64,000 nt of DNA from assembly GCF_015476115.1 (NCBI RefSeq), contig NZ_CP064295.1:3404001-3468000 (forward strand), in the 5' to 3' direction. The translations under genes and the position numbers were made by a program. The stretch's first letter is position 1. The number at the start of each line of letters is the position of its first letter. This DNA is from Aegicerativicinus sediminis (GTDB lineage: Bacteria > Bacteroidota > Bacteroidia > Flavobacteriales > Flavobacteriaceae). Below the pieces are notes generated by a model, which saw nothing but the letters and a program-made list of their open reading frames with translations, was not told where the DNA came from and did not search any database. Of the stretch, positions 27,244 to 36,627 are shown one piece after another.

Positions 27244-29166
27244 TTATTGGTAACCTGGATTTTGGTATGCATCCTTTTCAGCCTGAGACATATCCATATC
27301 GTCAATTTGACTTCGCGGTATTGGCCTTAAATAATGATAAGGCTGAATTGTTCTATTCGTCACTGTTGGACTATGGTCAGAGGCTGAATTTCCACCAATT
27401 TCATAAGAACTGGCATATTCAGTCCATTTTTGAGTACGGACTAAATCATACCAACGGTAACCTTCTCCAAAATATTCTCGAGAACGCTCAGCAAGGATAA
27501 AGTCAATGTCAACAACGGCAGGTGTTGCAGCCACCATAGCGGCACTATTATCCTCAACACGAGGCTCATTTTCACCATTATCATAACACCATTTACCGGC
27601 TCTAGCGCGAATAACGTTTACCAAATCTCTTGCAGACATACTACCAGACGCTCCTTTAACTGCTGCCTCAGCAGCAACTAAATACAATTCAGAGAATTTT
27701 GCAATTGGGAAAGGACGAGTCAAGGCTCCATTTGGAGACCCAAGTCCTCCGGCATTATCGGTGCGGTATGTTCCTAATTTCCATAAACCAGGGTAGAACC
27801 TTCTATTTATCTCATTTAAATTAATAACATAATCAGATCTTCCAGCAATTTCTCCTCCACCAAGGTTACCACCATTCACATAGTTTACACTAGGATCATA
27901 GTCGTCCAAGAATGAAATAACTGCGTCCCCAGGTGCTATTTCCATACCATTAGCTGCTGTGATGGTCGGTGTAGTATCACCACCCTTATCCCAGTTGCCG
28001 CGATAGCTACTAACAAAAGTTGCATCGTAACGTGAATCTAAATCTTTTTCAGCAAATGTTTCTGTAAACACATTAATAGTTGGAGCCATACGTGTCCATG
28101 GTCGACCATAACTTTGTGCTGCTTCACGTTGAACTGCTGAAACTCCATCAACTGTAATTGTTGTATAGTTAGGGGTTACCATCCAAACTGCTGTATTAGG
28201 TCCACCACCATCTGTTCCACTCCAACCTAAATCAGCTTCATTATATATTTGGCTTTCTTCTGTACGATCTGAATAAAATAACATTTCTTCATGACGATCG
28301 TTTGTAGCTACATGTACATCGTAAAAACAGTCTAACAGTCGGTAAGGCCCAGGATTATTAATTCCATCCATCGCTACGTCATAAGCCCCTTGGAAATAAT
28401 AGGAGGGACTATTGCCGTCAGGATCTGTCCTTGAAGCTTCAGGATAAGTTGGAATACTGTTTGGATTTTCTAACCACCAACCATACGTTAAATAAGCTTT
28501 GGCTAAAAACAAACGTGCTACGTTCTTGGTGACAGTACCGGTTAAACGTGGGTTATCAGGTAAATCATTAACTGCATCTTCTAAATCTGGAAAAATGGCT
28601 TTAGTATATACCTCAGGTACGGTGTTACGAACAGAAGTTCTAACAACAGAATTGTTGAATTTCAATTCCCCGCCTCCCAAATCTAAAGGCACTCCACCAT
28701 AAGTTTGTACCAAAAGAAAATAATAAAATGCCCTAAAAAATTTGGCCTCTGCTATTAGGGAGTTATCAAGGTTTACAGCTTCAGCGTTTTCTATAATACC
28801 ACTTGCCGTATTTATAGCAGGGAATGAAGTTCCCCAAACTCTACCAATAGAAAACCCACTGGTTGAACTTAAATTACCTTGACCTGCAAGATCTAAATCA
28901 TGAAAATTATTATCAGCACTTTGGGCCGCAGCATATTCATCTGTTCCAGTTTCACCTAAATTTAAAAAATAGGCAAATCCATAAATACTTCTTGTACTTT
29001 GATATAAATAGGTTAATCCACCTTGAACACCTAGTTCAGTAGTGAAAAAATCTGGGGTAAACACTCCCCGTGGTTCTTCTACAAGAATTTCATCTGAACA
29101 AGAACCTAGCATCAAGGCAATTAAAACAATTGCAATTGAAATACTTTTAAGTTTTATCTTTCTCAT
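27244..29166 (-). CDS. SusD/RagB-like outer-membrane glycan-binding lipoprotein
   Basis: 640 residues with lipobox LGSC (Cys23) followed by SDE. SusD-family marks are the N-terminal LVEEPRGVFTPDFFTTELGV, the TPR-like FFRAFYYFLLVQTYGGVPL, a variable central part, and the C-terminal AERSREYFGEGYRWYDLVRT and YHYLRPIPRSQIDD. It works with the SusC channel, closing it as a lid and handing xylo-oligosaccharides over. The SusC stop is 9 bases upstream of this start, so the two form an operon. At 640 residues it is somewhat longer than the usual 500-580. Confidence 0.95.
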   Translation of the reverse strand: MRKIKLKSISIAIVLIALMLGSCSDEILVEEPRGVFTPDFFTTELGVQGGLTYLYQSTRSIYGFAYFLNLGETGTDEYAAAQSADNNFHDLDLAGQGNLSSTSGFSIGRVWGTSFPAINTASGIIENAEAVNLDNSLIAEAKFFRAFYYFLLVQTYGGVPLDLGGGELKFNNSVVRTSVRNTVPEVYTKAIFPDLEDAVNDLPDNPRLTGTVTKNVARLFLAKAYLTYGWWLENPNSIPTYPEASRTDPDGNSPSYYFQGAYDVAMDGINNPGPYRLLDCFYDVHVATNDRHEEMLFYSDRTEESQIYNEADLGWSGTDGGGPNTAVWMVTPNYTTITVDGVSAVQREAAQSYGRPWTRMAPTINVFTETFAEKDLDSRYDATFVSSYRGNWDKGGDTTPTITAANGMEIAPGDAVISFLDDYDPSVNYVNGGNLGGGEIAGRSDYVINLNEINRRFYPGLWKLGTYRTDNAGGLGSPNGALTRPFPIAKFSELYLVAAEAAVKGASGSMSARDLVNVIRARAGKWCYDNGENEPRVEDNSAAMVAATPAVVDIDFILAERSREYFGEGYRWYDLVRTQKWTEYASSYEIGGNSASDHSPTVTNRTIQPYHYLRPIPRSQIDDMDMSQAEKDAYQNPGYQ

Positions 29167-29175
29167 AATAGTTGT

Positions 29176-32100
29176 TTAAAATGTTATGTTTAACCCCAAC
29201 AAATAATTTCTCGTTGAAGGAACGTTAGTTCCAATGGTAGGAATACCAGGAGAAATATTACCCGTATTTACTGCCGTGTTCTGACGGTTGCCGTTCACAA
29301 CACCCGAGTTTGTAATTTCAGGGTCTAGCCCAGATTCATCATGGAATGGAGAAAATAGTACAAACGGATTCTGTGCCGTTGCATATAATCGTAACCTCTG
29401 AATTCCAATTCTTTCAAGTAAATCTTGGCTAAAATTATAACCTAAAGTTAGTGTTCTTATTTTTAAGTATGAACCATCAAAATAACCCAATGTACTTGCG
29501 TATTTTTGGTTATCACCACTTTGAATACCTCCAGGTGCAGGATATTTAGCTCCTGTGTTAGTAGGTGTCCAATAGTCTACATCCACGTTGTTTTGTCTAC
29601 CGGTTAATAAATTTAGATAACCGCTTGAAGAATATAAGGTACTTACAAGGGTTCCCCCACTTTGGAACGTACCTACCATACTCAAGTCAAAATTCTTATA
29701 CGCCAAACGGGTGTTAAAACCACCTTGAAAATCTGGTGTAGGATCTATTATCACTCTATCATCAGCACCAATTGCCCTTGTAGGCGAACCATCGGCGTTG
29801 TAATCACCTGTATAACGTACTTTTACCATACCTGGGCCACTTGCGCCAGGCTCAAGTATACTCAAATATTGGAAATCTGGATCAGTTTCATTCCATAGAC
29901 CAATTCTATCATAATCATAAATAACATTGATAGGAGATCCAACGAACCAAAGGTTTCCTTCATCTTCATCAACTCCAGTAGCTAAAGAAACAATTTCGTT
30001 TTGATTGGTATATACATTAACTCCTACATCCCAACTAAATCCATCCGGATTATCAATGATTGTAGCGTTAAGAGTGGCTTCAAAACCTTTGTTTTGCACT
30101 TCACCAATATTACTTCTTACACTGCCAACACCAGCTGTTTCTGGCAAACCGAGTGTATATAGTACATCATTCGTATTTGTAATATAATACTCAAAGGTAC
30201 CAGACAATCGATTATTAAATAAGCCGAAGTCTAGACCAAAGTTATAAGTTTCTGAATATTCCCATCCTAAGTTTGGATTTGGCAATAAATTCACAAAATA
30301 TCCTGTGGCAAACGTACTGCCGAAATTATAGTTTACTGTACCTAATCCCCCTTGAACAGAATATGGGGCAATCGCCTGGTTAGAAGTTTCACCATAACCA
30401 GCACGTAGTTTAAATAAATTTACCCAATCTACATTTTCCATGAAGGCCTCATTACCAATATTCCATCCTACTGATAGAGCAGGATATGTTACCCATTCAC
30501 GACCTGGAGCTAATCTAGAGGAACCATCTGAACGTACGGTAGCGGTTATTAAATAACGGCTGTCATACTGATACATTACCCTCGCCATATAAGACAATAA
30601 TCCTGTCGCTGAATAACCAGTTCCATAATTCAATATATCTTCTGCAAGAGCAGAATCTAAATTATACCATAATGACAATTCGTTAGGTATGTTTCTAGCT
30701 GCTAAACCAATATTGTCAAATTCCGTATTCTGAGCCGAGAATAATCCAACAAAGTTTACTTGGTGTTTATCGGCGAATGTACGGTCAAAAATCAATTGAT
30801 TTTCAATGACATAATCTCTAGTAATAGAACTGTTATAGCTTGCGGAGTTAGGGTTTTGTTCATTAAAATTAAATACTCCTTGCCCTGTGAAATTTCCATC
30901 TCTACTTGAACGGTAATTTAGACCGATATTAAGACGGTATTTCAAACCTTCTAGGAACGGCAACTTCATCTCACCATAGATATTATTATAAGTACCAAAA
31001 TCCAACTGTTCATTAGCTCTACGTTTTCCTATACGGTTAACTTCATTTCTTGTTGGAATCCAAAGGTTATCTACCGCTGTTTGTAGACGAACCGATTCTA
31101 GAAAATCACCATTCTCATCATATGGACTTAATAATGGGGATGCAGACAATGCACCTCCAATACCTATAATACTGCTGGTTTTATTAAAGTTGGTTACAGA
31201 GTTTACACCAAATCTGAATAAGGAGCCTACTTCTTGATCGATTTGCACGCGAAGTGAGATTCTCTCGAATGAATCTTCTGGCACAACAGATGTTTCTTTG
31301 AAATATCCCATTCCGATATTATAGTTTCCTTTTTCGGATCCTCCTTGCACACTAACATCATGGGTCATTTGAAATCCTGTACCGTAAAGCAAATCTTGCC
31401 AATCTGTATCGTTTCCAAGATATTCATCACCACCTAAACTATAAATTGGAACTCCTCCTTGATTTGGATGAGCTGCAACATCAGCTCGCAGTTGAATAAA
31501 CTGCAATGCATTCATAAGTGGATATTTATTAAAGACTTCCTTAGTGGCATAGTAGGTGTTATAAGAAAAGGTTGCTTTTTGACCTTCTTTTCCTGATTTG
31601 GTTGTAATTATTATAACACCATTCGCACCTCTCGAACCATAAATGGCAGTTGCGGAAGCATCTTTAAGAATATCTAAGCTCTCAATATCATTTGGGTTAA
31701 TATCACTTAAACCTCCTGAAAAAGGAATTCCGTTCAATACTATCAATGGATCATTGCTTCCTGAAAGAGATCGCGTACCTCTAATTCTAATTTGTGGAGC
31801 ATCTCCTGGTCGTGTACCCGTGGTGGAAATATTTACACCTGCAGCTCTACCTTGAAGAGCTTGTTGGAAATTAGCTGCTGGTACTTCATTCAATTCTCCT
31901 CCTTTAATTGAGACCACAGATCCTGTTACGGATTCCCTTGTTTGGGTACCATAACCGATAACTATTACCTCGTCTAAAGCGGATACATCTGATTGAAGTA
32001 CAATATCTATTCGGCTTCTATTGTTAACGGTTATTTCTCTTGAAGTATATCCTACGTAACTAACAACCAAAATAGCATTAGAAGCTACATTGTCTAAGGT

Positions 32101-32301
32101 ATAGTTACCGTCAAAATCTGTAGCCGCTCCATTTTGGGTACCTTTTACTATAACGTTCGCCCCTGGTATTGGCCCATTGGCATCAGAAACCGTACCCGAC
32201 ACGGTTATTTGGGCTGACATCCCGGAGCAATACAATGTAAATACGACTAATAAACATAATCGTACCACATGTTTACTTTTTAAAAATATAAAGTTTGTCA
32301 T
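29176..32301 (-). CDS. SusC/RagA-family TonB-dependent oligosaccharide transporter
   Basis: 1041 residues. A signal peptide ends near GMSAQ (residue 31), followed by a carboxypeptidase-regulatory-like domain (about 32-115; TVSGTVSDANGPIPGANVIV). The TonB-box region VIVIGYGTQTRESVTGSV precedes the plug (QQALQGRAAGVNIS, IRIRGTRSLSGSNDPL, DASATAIYGSRGANGVI). The rest is the 22-strand barrel, ending in NYLLGLNITF with a terminal Phe. This is the SusC layout, importing xylan fragments into the periplasm. Its promoter, containing operator C, lies about 265 bases upstream, leaving a long 5' leader of roughly 260 bases. Confidence 0.95.
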   Translation of the reverse strand: MTNFIFLKSKHVVRLCLLVVFTLYCSGMSAQITVSGTVSDANGPIPGANVIVKGTQNGAATDFDGNYTLDNVASNAILVVSYVGYTSREITVNNRSRIDIVLQSDVSALDEVIVIGYGTQTRESVTGSVVSIKGGELNEVPAANFQQALQGRAAGVNISTTGTRPGDAPQIRIRGTRSLSGSNDPLIVLNGIPFSGGLSDINPNDIESLDILKDASATAIYGSRGANGVIIITTKSGKEGQKATFSYNTYYATKEVFNKYPLMNALQFIQLRADVAAHPNQGGVPIYSLGGDEYLGNDTDWQDLLYGTGFQMTHDVSVQGGSEKGNYNIGMGYFKETSVVPEDSFERISLRVQIDQEVGSLFRFGVNSVTNFNKTSSIIGIGGALSASPLLSPYDENGDFLESVRLQTAVDNLWIPTRNEVNRIGKRRANEQLDFGTYNNIYGEMKLPFLEGLKYRLNIGLNYRSSRDGNFTGQGVFNFNEQNPNSASYNSSITRDYVIENQLIFDRTFADKHQVNFVGLFSAQNTEFDNIGLAARNIPNELSLWYNLDSALAEDILNYGTGYSATGLLSYMARVMYQYDSRYLITATVRSDGSSRLAPGREWVTYPALSVGWNIGNEAFMENVDWVNLFKLRAGYGETSNQAIAPYSVQGGLGTVNYNFGSTFATGYFVNLLPNPNLGWEYSETYNFGLDFGLFNNRLSGTFEYYITNTNDVLYTLGLPETAGVGSVRSNIGEVQNKGFEATLNATIIDNPDGFSWDVGVNVYTNQNEIVSLATGVDEDEGNLWFVGSPINVIYDYDRIGLWNETDPDFQYLSILEPGASGPGMVKVRYTGDYNADGSPTRAIGADDRVIIDPTPDFQGGFNTRLAYKNFDLSMVGTFQSGGTLVSTLYSSSGYLNLLTGRQNNVDVDYWTPTNTGAKYPAPGGIQSGDNQKYASTLGYFDGSYLKIRTLTLGYNFSQDLLERIGIQRLRLYATAQNPFVLFSPFHDESGLDPEITNSGVVNGNRQNTAVNTGNISPGIPTIGTNVPSTRNYLLGLNITF

Positions 32302-32566
32302 ATAGATTGAATTAAGTAGTTAAAATTAATTTGAATAACAGTTAGTGATAAGTAGTGGGTTGGTACACTACTTTAATTTTAGTAAATCGATTGTTTAATT
32401 AAAGAGTTATTAGTTCAGACCATAATTTATATTCTATTAAGATTATTTAAAGTTTAAAAGGTATTGTATTGAAAACCAAATTGTTACTGTAGGCTCCTTG
32501 TTAATTGTTTGTTGTAATCTATAGAAAAATCAGTTTTAACCTTAACTAATTTATACACTATATTAA

Positions 32567-32605
32567 CAAATGTATATAATAATTTAATATATCGCAACCG
32601 ATTGT
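32567..32605 (-). promoter_or_regulatory. LacI-type operator C with promoter of susC/susD
   Basis: In the 341-bp gap 32302-32642. Operator GCAACCGATTGT lies at 32594-32605. On the minus strand its TTG (32597-32595) is the -33 element, and after 20 bases TACATTTG (32574-32567) is a perfect TAnnTTTG -7 box. Transcription should start near 32560, giving a leader of about 260 bases before the susC ATG. No further gene is visible in the gap. Confidence 0.78.
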
Positions 32606-32642
32606 GTTAAAATTTTTAAGACTTGCTTTTCAATCTAAATTT

Positions 32643-33662
32643 TTATAATTTATAAGGTTGCAAACAAGTAATAAAACCGTCTCCATCGTGTTTAATCTCA
32701 TTAACTTTTACAGACCTCAAATGAGTGATTCCTTTCGATAAACTGGAATCATGGTAAAACAAATACCATTTTCCATTTACTTCACAAATTGAATGGTGGG
32801 TAGTCCATCCAATGACCGGCTCTAAAATTCGACCCTTATAAGTAAATGGGCCATAAGGATTATCGCCAATGGCGTAACAAATAAAATGTGTATCACCGGT
32901 GGAATACGAAAAATAATATTTGCCATTAAACTTGTGTACCCAAGATGCCTCAAAAAATCTTCTTTTATTATCTCCTGACAGAAGGGTAGCTCCAGTGTCA
33001 TCGACTATTTTAATTTCCTTTGGACTTTCAGCGAATTGTAACATATCGTCTGTCATTTTTGCAACAATAGGACCCAAAGCCGGTTCTTCATCTTTCGGCA
33101 GCTCGTAATCTTCTCTATACTGATTGTTCCTGAATTTTTGAAGTTGTCCACCCCAAATTCCTCCGAAGTATAGATAAAAACTACCATCGTCATCTTCAAA
33201 TATCGCTGGATCTATACTGTAACTTCCTTTTATTGGTAAAGGTTCTGCCTTGAAAGGCCCAACAGGTGAATTGCTTGTTGCTATACCTATTTGAAAAATT
33301 CCATTTTTGTTCTTAGCTGGAAAAACCAAGTAGTATTTGCCATTCTTTTTTGCAGCATCGGGAGCCCACATTTGTCTTTCTGCCCAGGGAACTTCATTTA
33401 CATGCAAGGCTACACCATTATCAACGGCAGCACTGTCTATGGTTTCCATGGAAAGTATATGATAATCTTCCATGCCGAAATGATCTCCATTATCATTAAA
33501 GGGAATTCCAGCATCTATATCATGGCTTGGGTAAATATAAATTTTGTCGTCAAAAACATGAGCCGATGGGTCTGCGGTATAAATGTGCGTAACCAAAGGC
33601 TCTGAAATGGCTTTTTCAATTAATTTATCTAATTCCGCCTGATCAATTATATCTTCTGGCAT
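32643..33662 (-). CDS. cytoplasmic GH43 beta-xylosidase/arabinofuranosidase
   Basis: 339 residues with no signal peptide, so cytoplasmic. The five-bladed GH43 propeller has its three acidic residues visible: D31 in YTADPSAHVF (base), D151 in SIDPAIFEDD (pKa modulator) and E238 in FFEASWVHKF (acid). The ladder of HVFDDKIYIYPSHD, GKYYLVFPAK and GKYYFSYSTGD repeats is typical of the family. It is the last gene of an operon with the GPH-type symporter (30-base gap) and GH10. This fits hydrolysis of imported short xylo- or arabinoxylo-oligosaccharides. Which pentose is released cannot be decided from sequence. Confidence 0.9.
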   Translation of the reverse strand: MPEDIIDQAELDKLIEKAISEPLVTHIYTADPSAHVFDDKIYIYPSHDIDAGIPFNDNGDHFGMEDYHILSMETIDSAAVDNGVALHVNEVPWAERQMWAPDAAKKNGKYYLVFPAKNKNGIFQIGIATSNSPVGPFKAEPLPIKGSYSIDPAIFEDDDGSFYLYFGGIWGGQLQKFRNNQYREDYELPKDEEPALGPIVAKMTDDMLQFAESPKEIKIVDDTGATLLSGDNKRRFFEASWVHKFNGKYYFSYSTGDTHFICYAIGDNPYGPFTYKGRILEPVIGWTTHHSICEVNGKWYLFYHDSSLSKGITHLRSVKVNEIKHDGDGFITCLQPYKL

Positions 33663-33692
33663 TCTATTGGTTTTATTAGTTAAATGTTTTAT

Positions 33693-35147
33693 CTATCTCC
33701 TTTGAAGTAAATCCCTTTCAATATCAACTTCCATTTTTTTATTTATTTCGTAGAAAAATAAAAGTCCTACACAAATTAAAAATGGAATTGAAGGGTACAC
33801 ACTAACAAGCATTTTTGTTCCTAAAATTGCTGATTCGGGCTGAACAATTTCATTCATGCTTACATTTGCTGCTTCTTTAGTAACATAGCCATACCTACCT
33901 AAAATAAAAGTTACCAATGCACTTCCTATGCTCAAACCTCCTTTTAAACCTACCATCATGGCCGAAAATATTATAGCTGTTGCACGCCTATTTGTTTTCC
34001 ATTCTGAATAATCCGCAACATCCGCAATCATTGCCCAAAGTAATGGGATGGTAAGGCCGTAGAAGAATCCATGCAATATCTGTGACATAAAGATTAAAAG
34101 AATGGAGGTGGGGGAGAACAAGTAAAACACAAGAATAAATAGTGTTGACACAAATAGAGCGGATTTGAACACATCACGTTTTCCATACTTATCTGCAAAT
34201 CGCTTCGATAGGGTAATACCAACAATCATAAAAATGATTCCTCCAGCATTAAATAATCCAAAACCAGCAGAAACTGGATTCTCCCCGAAAAAGTTGACCC
34301 CAATGTCTGCAAGAAAATTCAATATTGGTTGTATAAATTCTGTAAGCGCAGGTTTATCTATATAGTTTTCAAAATAATATACATATGAGCCACCTTTCAT
34401 GGCAAGCGTTATAAAAATGAATGTTGTTATAATTAATATGATTACCCAAGGTTTATTTCTTATCAAATCAGATAAATCCTCCTTAATGGTCGAAGATTGT
34501 TCAGGTGTAGGAACAACGCGCTCCCTTGTTGTAATAAAAGTTATCAGTAGCATAACAGTACCAATAATAGCCAACCAAGTCATTACTGCTTCTATCCCAA
34601 CTGCTTTGTCTCCATTGCCTGCAGCTTCAATTATTGGCAACATAAAAACTTGTACAAAGAATTGGGCAAACATTACAGCAACAAAACGATATGATGACAA
34701 ACTATTCCTTTCAGGCATACTGCCAGTAATAACACCACTTAAAGCTGAATAGGGCAAATTATTTGCCGCATATAGAAGTAGCAATAAAGTATACGTAACT
34801 ACGGCGTAAATTACCTTACCCTTATAATCGAAATCAGGGGTACTAAAAGCTAGTAATGCAGCGGCACCTAAAGGAATGGCTGTCCAAAAAATCCATGGCC
34901 GAAATTTTCCCCATCTTGTATTTGTTCTATCTGCCAGGGCGCCAATTATTGGATTAAAACCAAAAGCAGCAACTAACCCAACACTAAGCATAACCGCAGA
35001 TGCGTCATCAGTTTCTAGACCATAAATGTCTGTATAGAAATAAGCTAAATAGGTAATTAGAGTTTGGAACACAAGATTGGCAGCAAGGTCTCCCAAACTA
35101 TAGCCAATTTTTTCCTTTACAGAGAGTTTATGTGAGTTTGTTTCCAT
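33693..35147 (-). CDS. GPH-family sugar:cation symporter (MFS), xyloside type
   Basis: 484 residues with about 12 hydrophobic segments. It carries GPH/MelB-type marks: an N-terminal KLSVKEKIGYSLGDLAANLV, GALADRTNTRWGKFRPW in the first cytoplasmic loop, and IADVADYSEWKTNRRATAI in the later loop. It resembles XynP/YicJ-like transporters that move xylosides and xylo-oligosaccharides across the inner membrane. It is encoded between the GH10 lipoprotein (7-base gap) and the cytoplasmic GH43, so it links periplasm to cytoplasm. Substrate is assigned from context, not from binding residues. Confidence 0.92.
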   Translation of the reverse strand: METNSHKLSVKEKIGYSLGDLAANLVFQTLITYLAYFYTDIYGLETDDASAVMLSVGLVAAFGFNPIIGALADRTNTRWGKFRPWIFWTAIPLGAAALLAFSTPDFDYKGKVIYAVVTYTLLLLLYAANNLPYSALSGVITGSMPERNSLSSYRFVAVMFAQFFVQVFMLPIIEAAGNGDKAVGIEAVMTWLAIIGTVMLLITFITTRERVVPTPEQSSTIKEDLSDLIRNKPWVIILIITTFIFITLAMKGGSYVYYFENYIDKPALTEFIQPILNFLADIGVNFFGENPVSAGFGLFNAGGIIFMIVGITLSKRFADKYGKRDVFKSALFVSTLFILVFYLFSPTSILLIFMSQILHGFFYGLTIPLLWAMIADVADYSEWKTNRRATAIIFSAMMVGLKGGLSIGSALVTFILGRYGYVTKEAANVSMNEIVQPESAILGTKMLVSVYPSIPFLICVGLLFFYEINKKMEVDIERDLLQRR

Positions 35148-35154
35148 TAATAAT

Positions 35155-36297
35155 TTAATTAGAACTCAATTCAGAATCAAAACGCTTCTTTAATGCAATG
35201 ATAGTATCATAAGCGGCCTTAGGCTTAAATTCTCTATCAAACAGCAATGGATAGTTGGTTCTTCCTCTTACAGGGAATCCATTCAACCATGATTGTCCAT
35301 CATTAACCCCCCAAAATGTAACCCGACTGATTTTATCCTTATGTTTAAGGAAAACCTTAAAAATGTCCCTATATCTATTTGCCAATTTAACCTGAATAGA
35401 ATCTGGCAATCCTTCCTTATAAGGATTTAAACGTTCATTATTTTCGAAATTCTGACTAATCTCCGCACCCTGCAAATCGCGTGGATTTGGCAAAACACTA
35501 ATGTCTAACTCTGTGATTGCAACTTTAACCCCAAGTTCTGCATAATCTAAAATACTTTGTTCTATTTCTTCAAGTGACGGATAATTAAGGTGCCAATGTC
35601 CCTGCATGCCGATGCCATCAACTTTAATTCCTTGATCCATTATATGTTTAACCATTCTAATGGCACCCTCACGTTTTTTTAAGTTGGTCATATTATAATC
35701 GTTATAATATAAATCTGTTTCAGGGTCAATTTCAGAAGCCCATTTAAATGAAGATGCAAGATAATCTTCCCCCATTTTCTTTAAAAAAATGGATTCTCTT
35801 AGGGTGCCATCCTCATTTAATGCTTCATTAACAACGTCCCAAGAATGAATTCTTCCTTTATATCTAGTAACTATATCCCTGACATGTTTTTCAGTAGCCA
35901 TGGCAAATTCCGTACTATCCTCAATTTCCCTGAACCAATTAGACAATTGGCTATGCCATATTAATGTATGCCCATGAATGAACATGTCATACTCTTCCCC
36001 TAAGGCAACAAACTTATCGGCTTCACCAAAATTAAAAGTATCTCGTTGGGGGTGAATATTCATTGATTTCATGATATTCTCAGCGGTAATGCTACTGAAC
36101 TCTCTCCCGATAAGAGAAGTAACAACGGAATCGGTTGCATTAATTTGGTTAAAATTCAGTGCGGCACCAATATAAAATGCATTTTCAAACACATTTCGTA
36201 GAGTGCTTGGTTTTGATGGTGAATCATCTACCTCTTTACAACCAACACTAACAATTAAAATTGCCAGTAGAAATGGTAATTGGTTTTTTATTTTCAC
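35155..36297 (-). CDS. GH10 endo-1,4-beta-xylanase lipoprotein (second copy)
   Basis: About 380 residues. There is no ATG before the lipobox, so the start must be GTG at 36297 or TTG at 36306. GTG gives a typical lipoprotein leader (V/M-KIKNQLPFLLAILIVSVGC). The GH10 domain shows SITAENIMKSMNIHP, HGHTLIWHSQLSNWF, acid/base E158 in WDVVNEAL and nucleophile E264 in ITELDIS. It has no CBM insert and differs strongly from the GH10 at 18 kb, so the two likely prefer different chain lengths. It heads the operon with the symporter and GH43. Confidence 0.93.
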   Translation of the reverse strand: MKIKNQLPFLLAILIVSVGCKEVDDSPSKPSTLRNVFENAFYIGAALNFNQINATDSVVTSLIGREFSSITAENIMKSMNIHPQRDTFNFGEADKFVALGEEYDMFIHGHTLIWHSQLSNWFREIEDSTEFAMATEKHVRDIVTRYKGRIHSWDVVNEALNEDGTLRESIFLKKMGEDYLASSFKWASEIDPETDLYYNDYNMTNLKKREGAIRMVKHIMDQGIKVDGIGMQGHWHLNYPSLEEIEQSILDYAELGVKVAITELDISVLPNPRDLQGAEISQNFENNERLNPYKEGLPDSIQVKLANRYRDIFKVFLKHKDKISRVTFWGVNDGQSWLNGFPVRGRTNYPLLFDREFKPKAAYDTIIALKKRFDSELSSN

Positions 36298-36500
36298 ATT
36301 ATACAATTTAGTTTAGCAGTATATCTTAATTCAAATAGGTGTATTCTCAATTGAAGTTTACGGTCAAAAATTAACTTGAACCTTAGGCTAATAACATTAA
36401 GCATTAGACCTTTAAGTATTATCTTTAAGTTGCTATATGGCAAACCATCGATTCACAACCTTTCAATTATGAATATCTCAAAAATCAATCATAATAATTT

Positions 36501-36538
36501 CGAAGATAATAAATAATTCATAATTTGCAACCGATTGT
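36501..36538 (-). promoter_or_regulatory. LacI-type operator D with promoter of GH10-symporter-GH43 operon
   Basis: In the 330-bp divergent gap 36298-36627. Operator GCAACCGATTGT lies at 36527-36538. On the minus strand TTG (36530-36528) is followed after 19 bases by TATCTTCG (36508-36501), 7 of 8 to TAnnTTTG. For the GH3 gene on the plus strand I see no clear -7 box at a standard distance, although the operator is only 90 bases upstream and may serve both. Confidence 0.65.
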
Positions 36539-36627
36539 GTAAAACAAAATAAATCTTTCTAGAAAAATGGATTTTATGCAACATAATAGGAAATCACGAT
36601 TCAATAAAACAACTTTAATCAATAGCC

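Noticed and set aside
36550-36560. TAAATCTT as -7 box for the GH3 operon
   Set aside because: Spacing to the operator TTG is 12 bases and the match to TAnnTTTG is poor.
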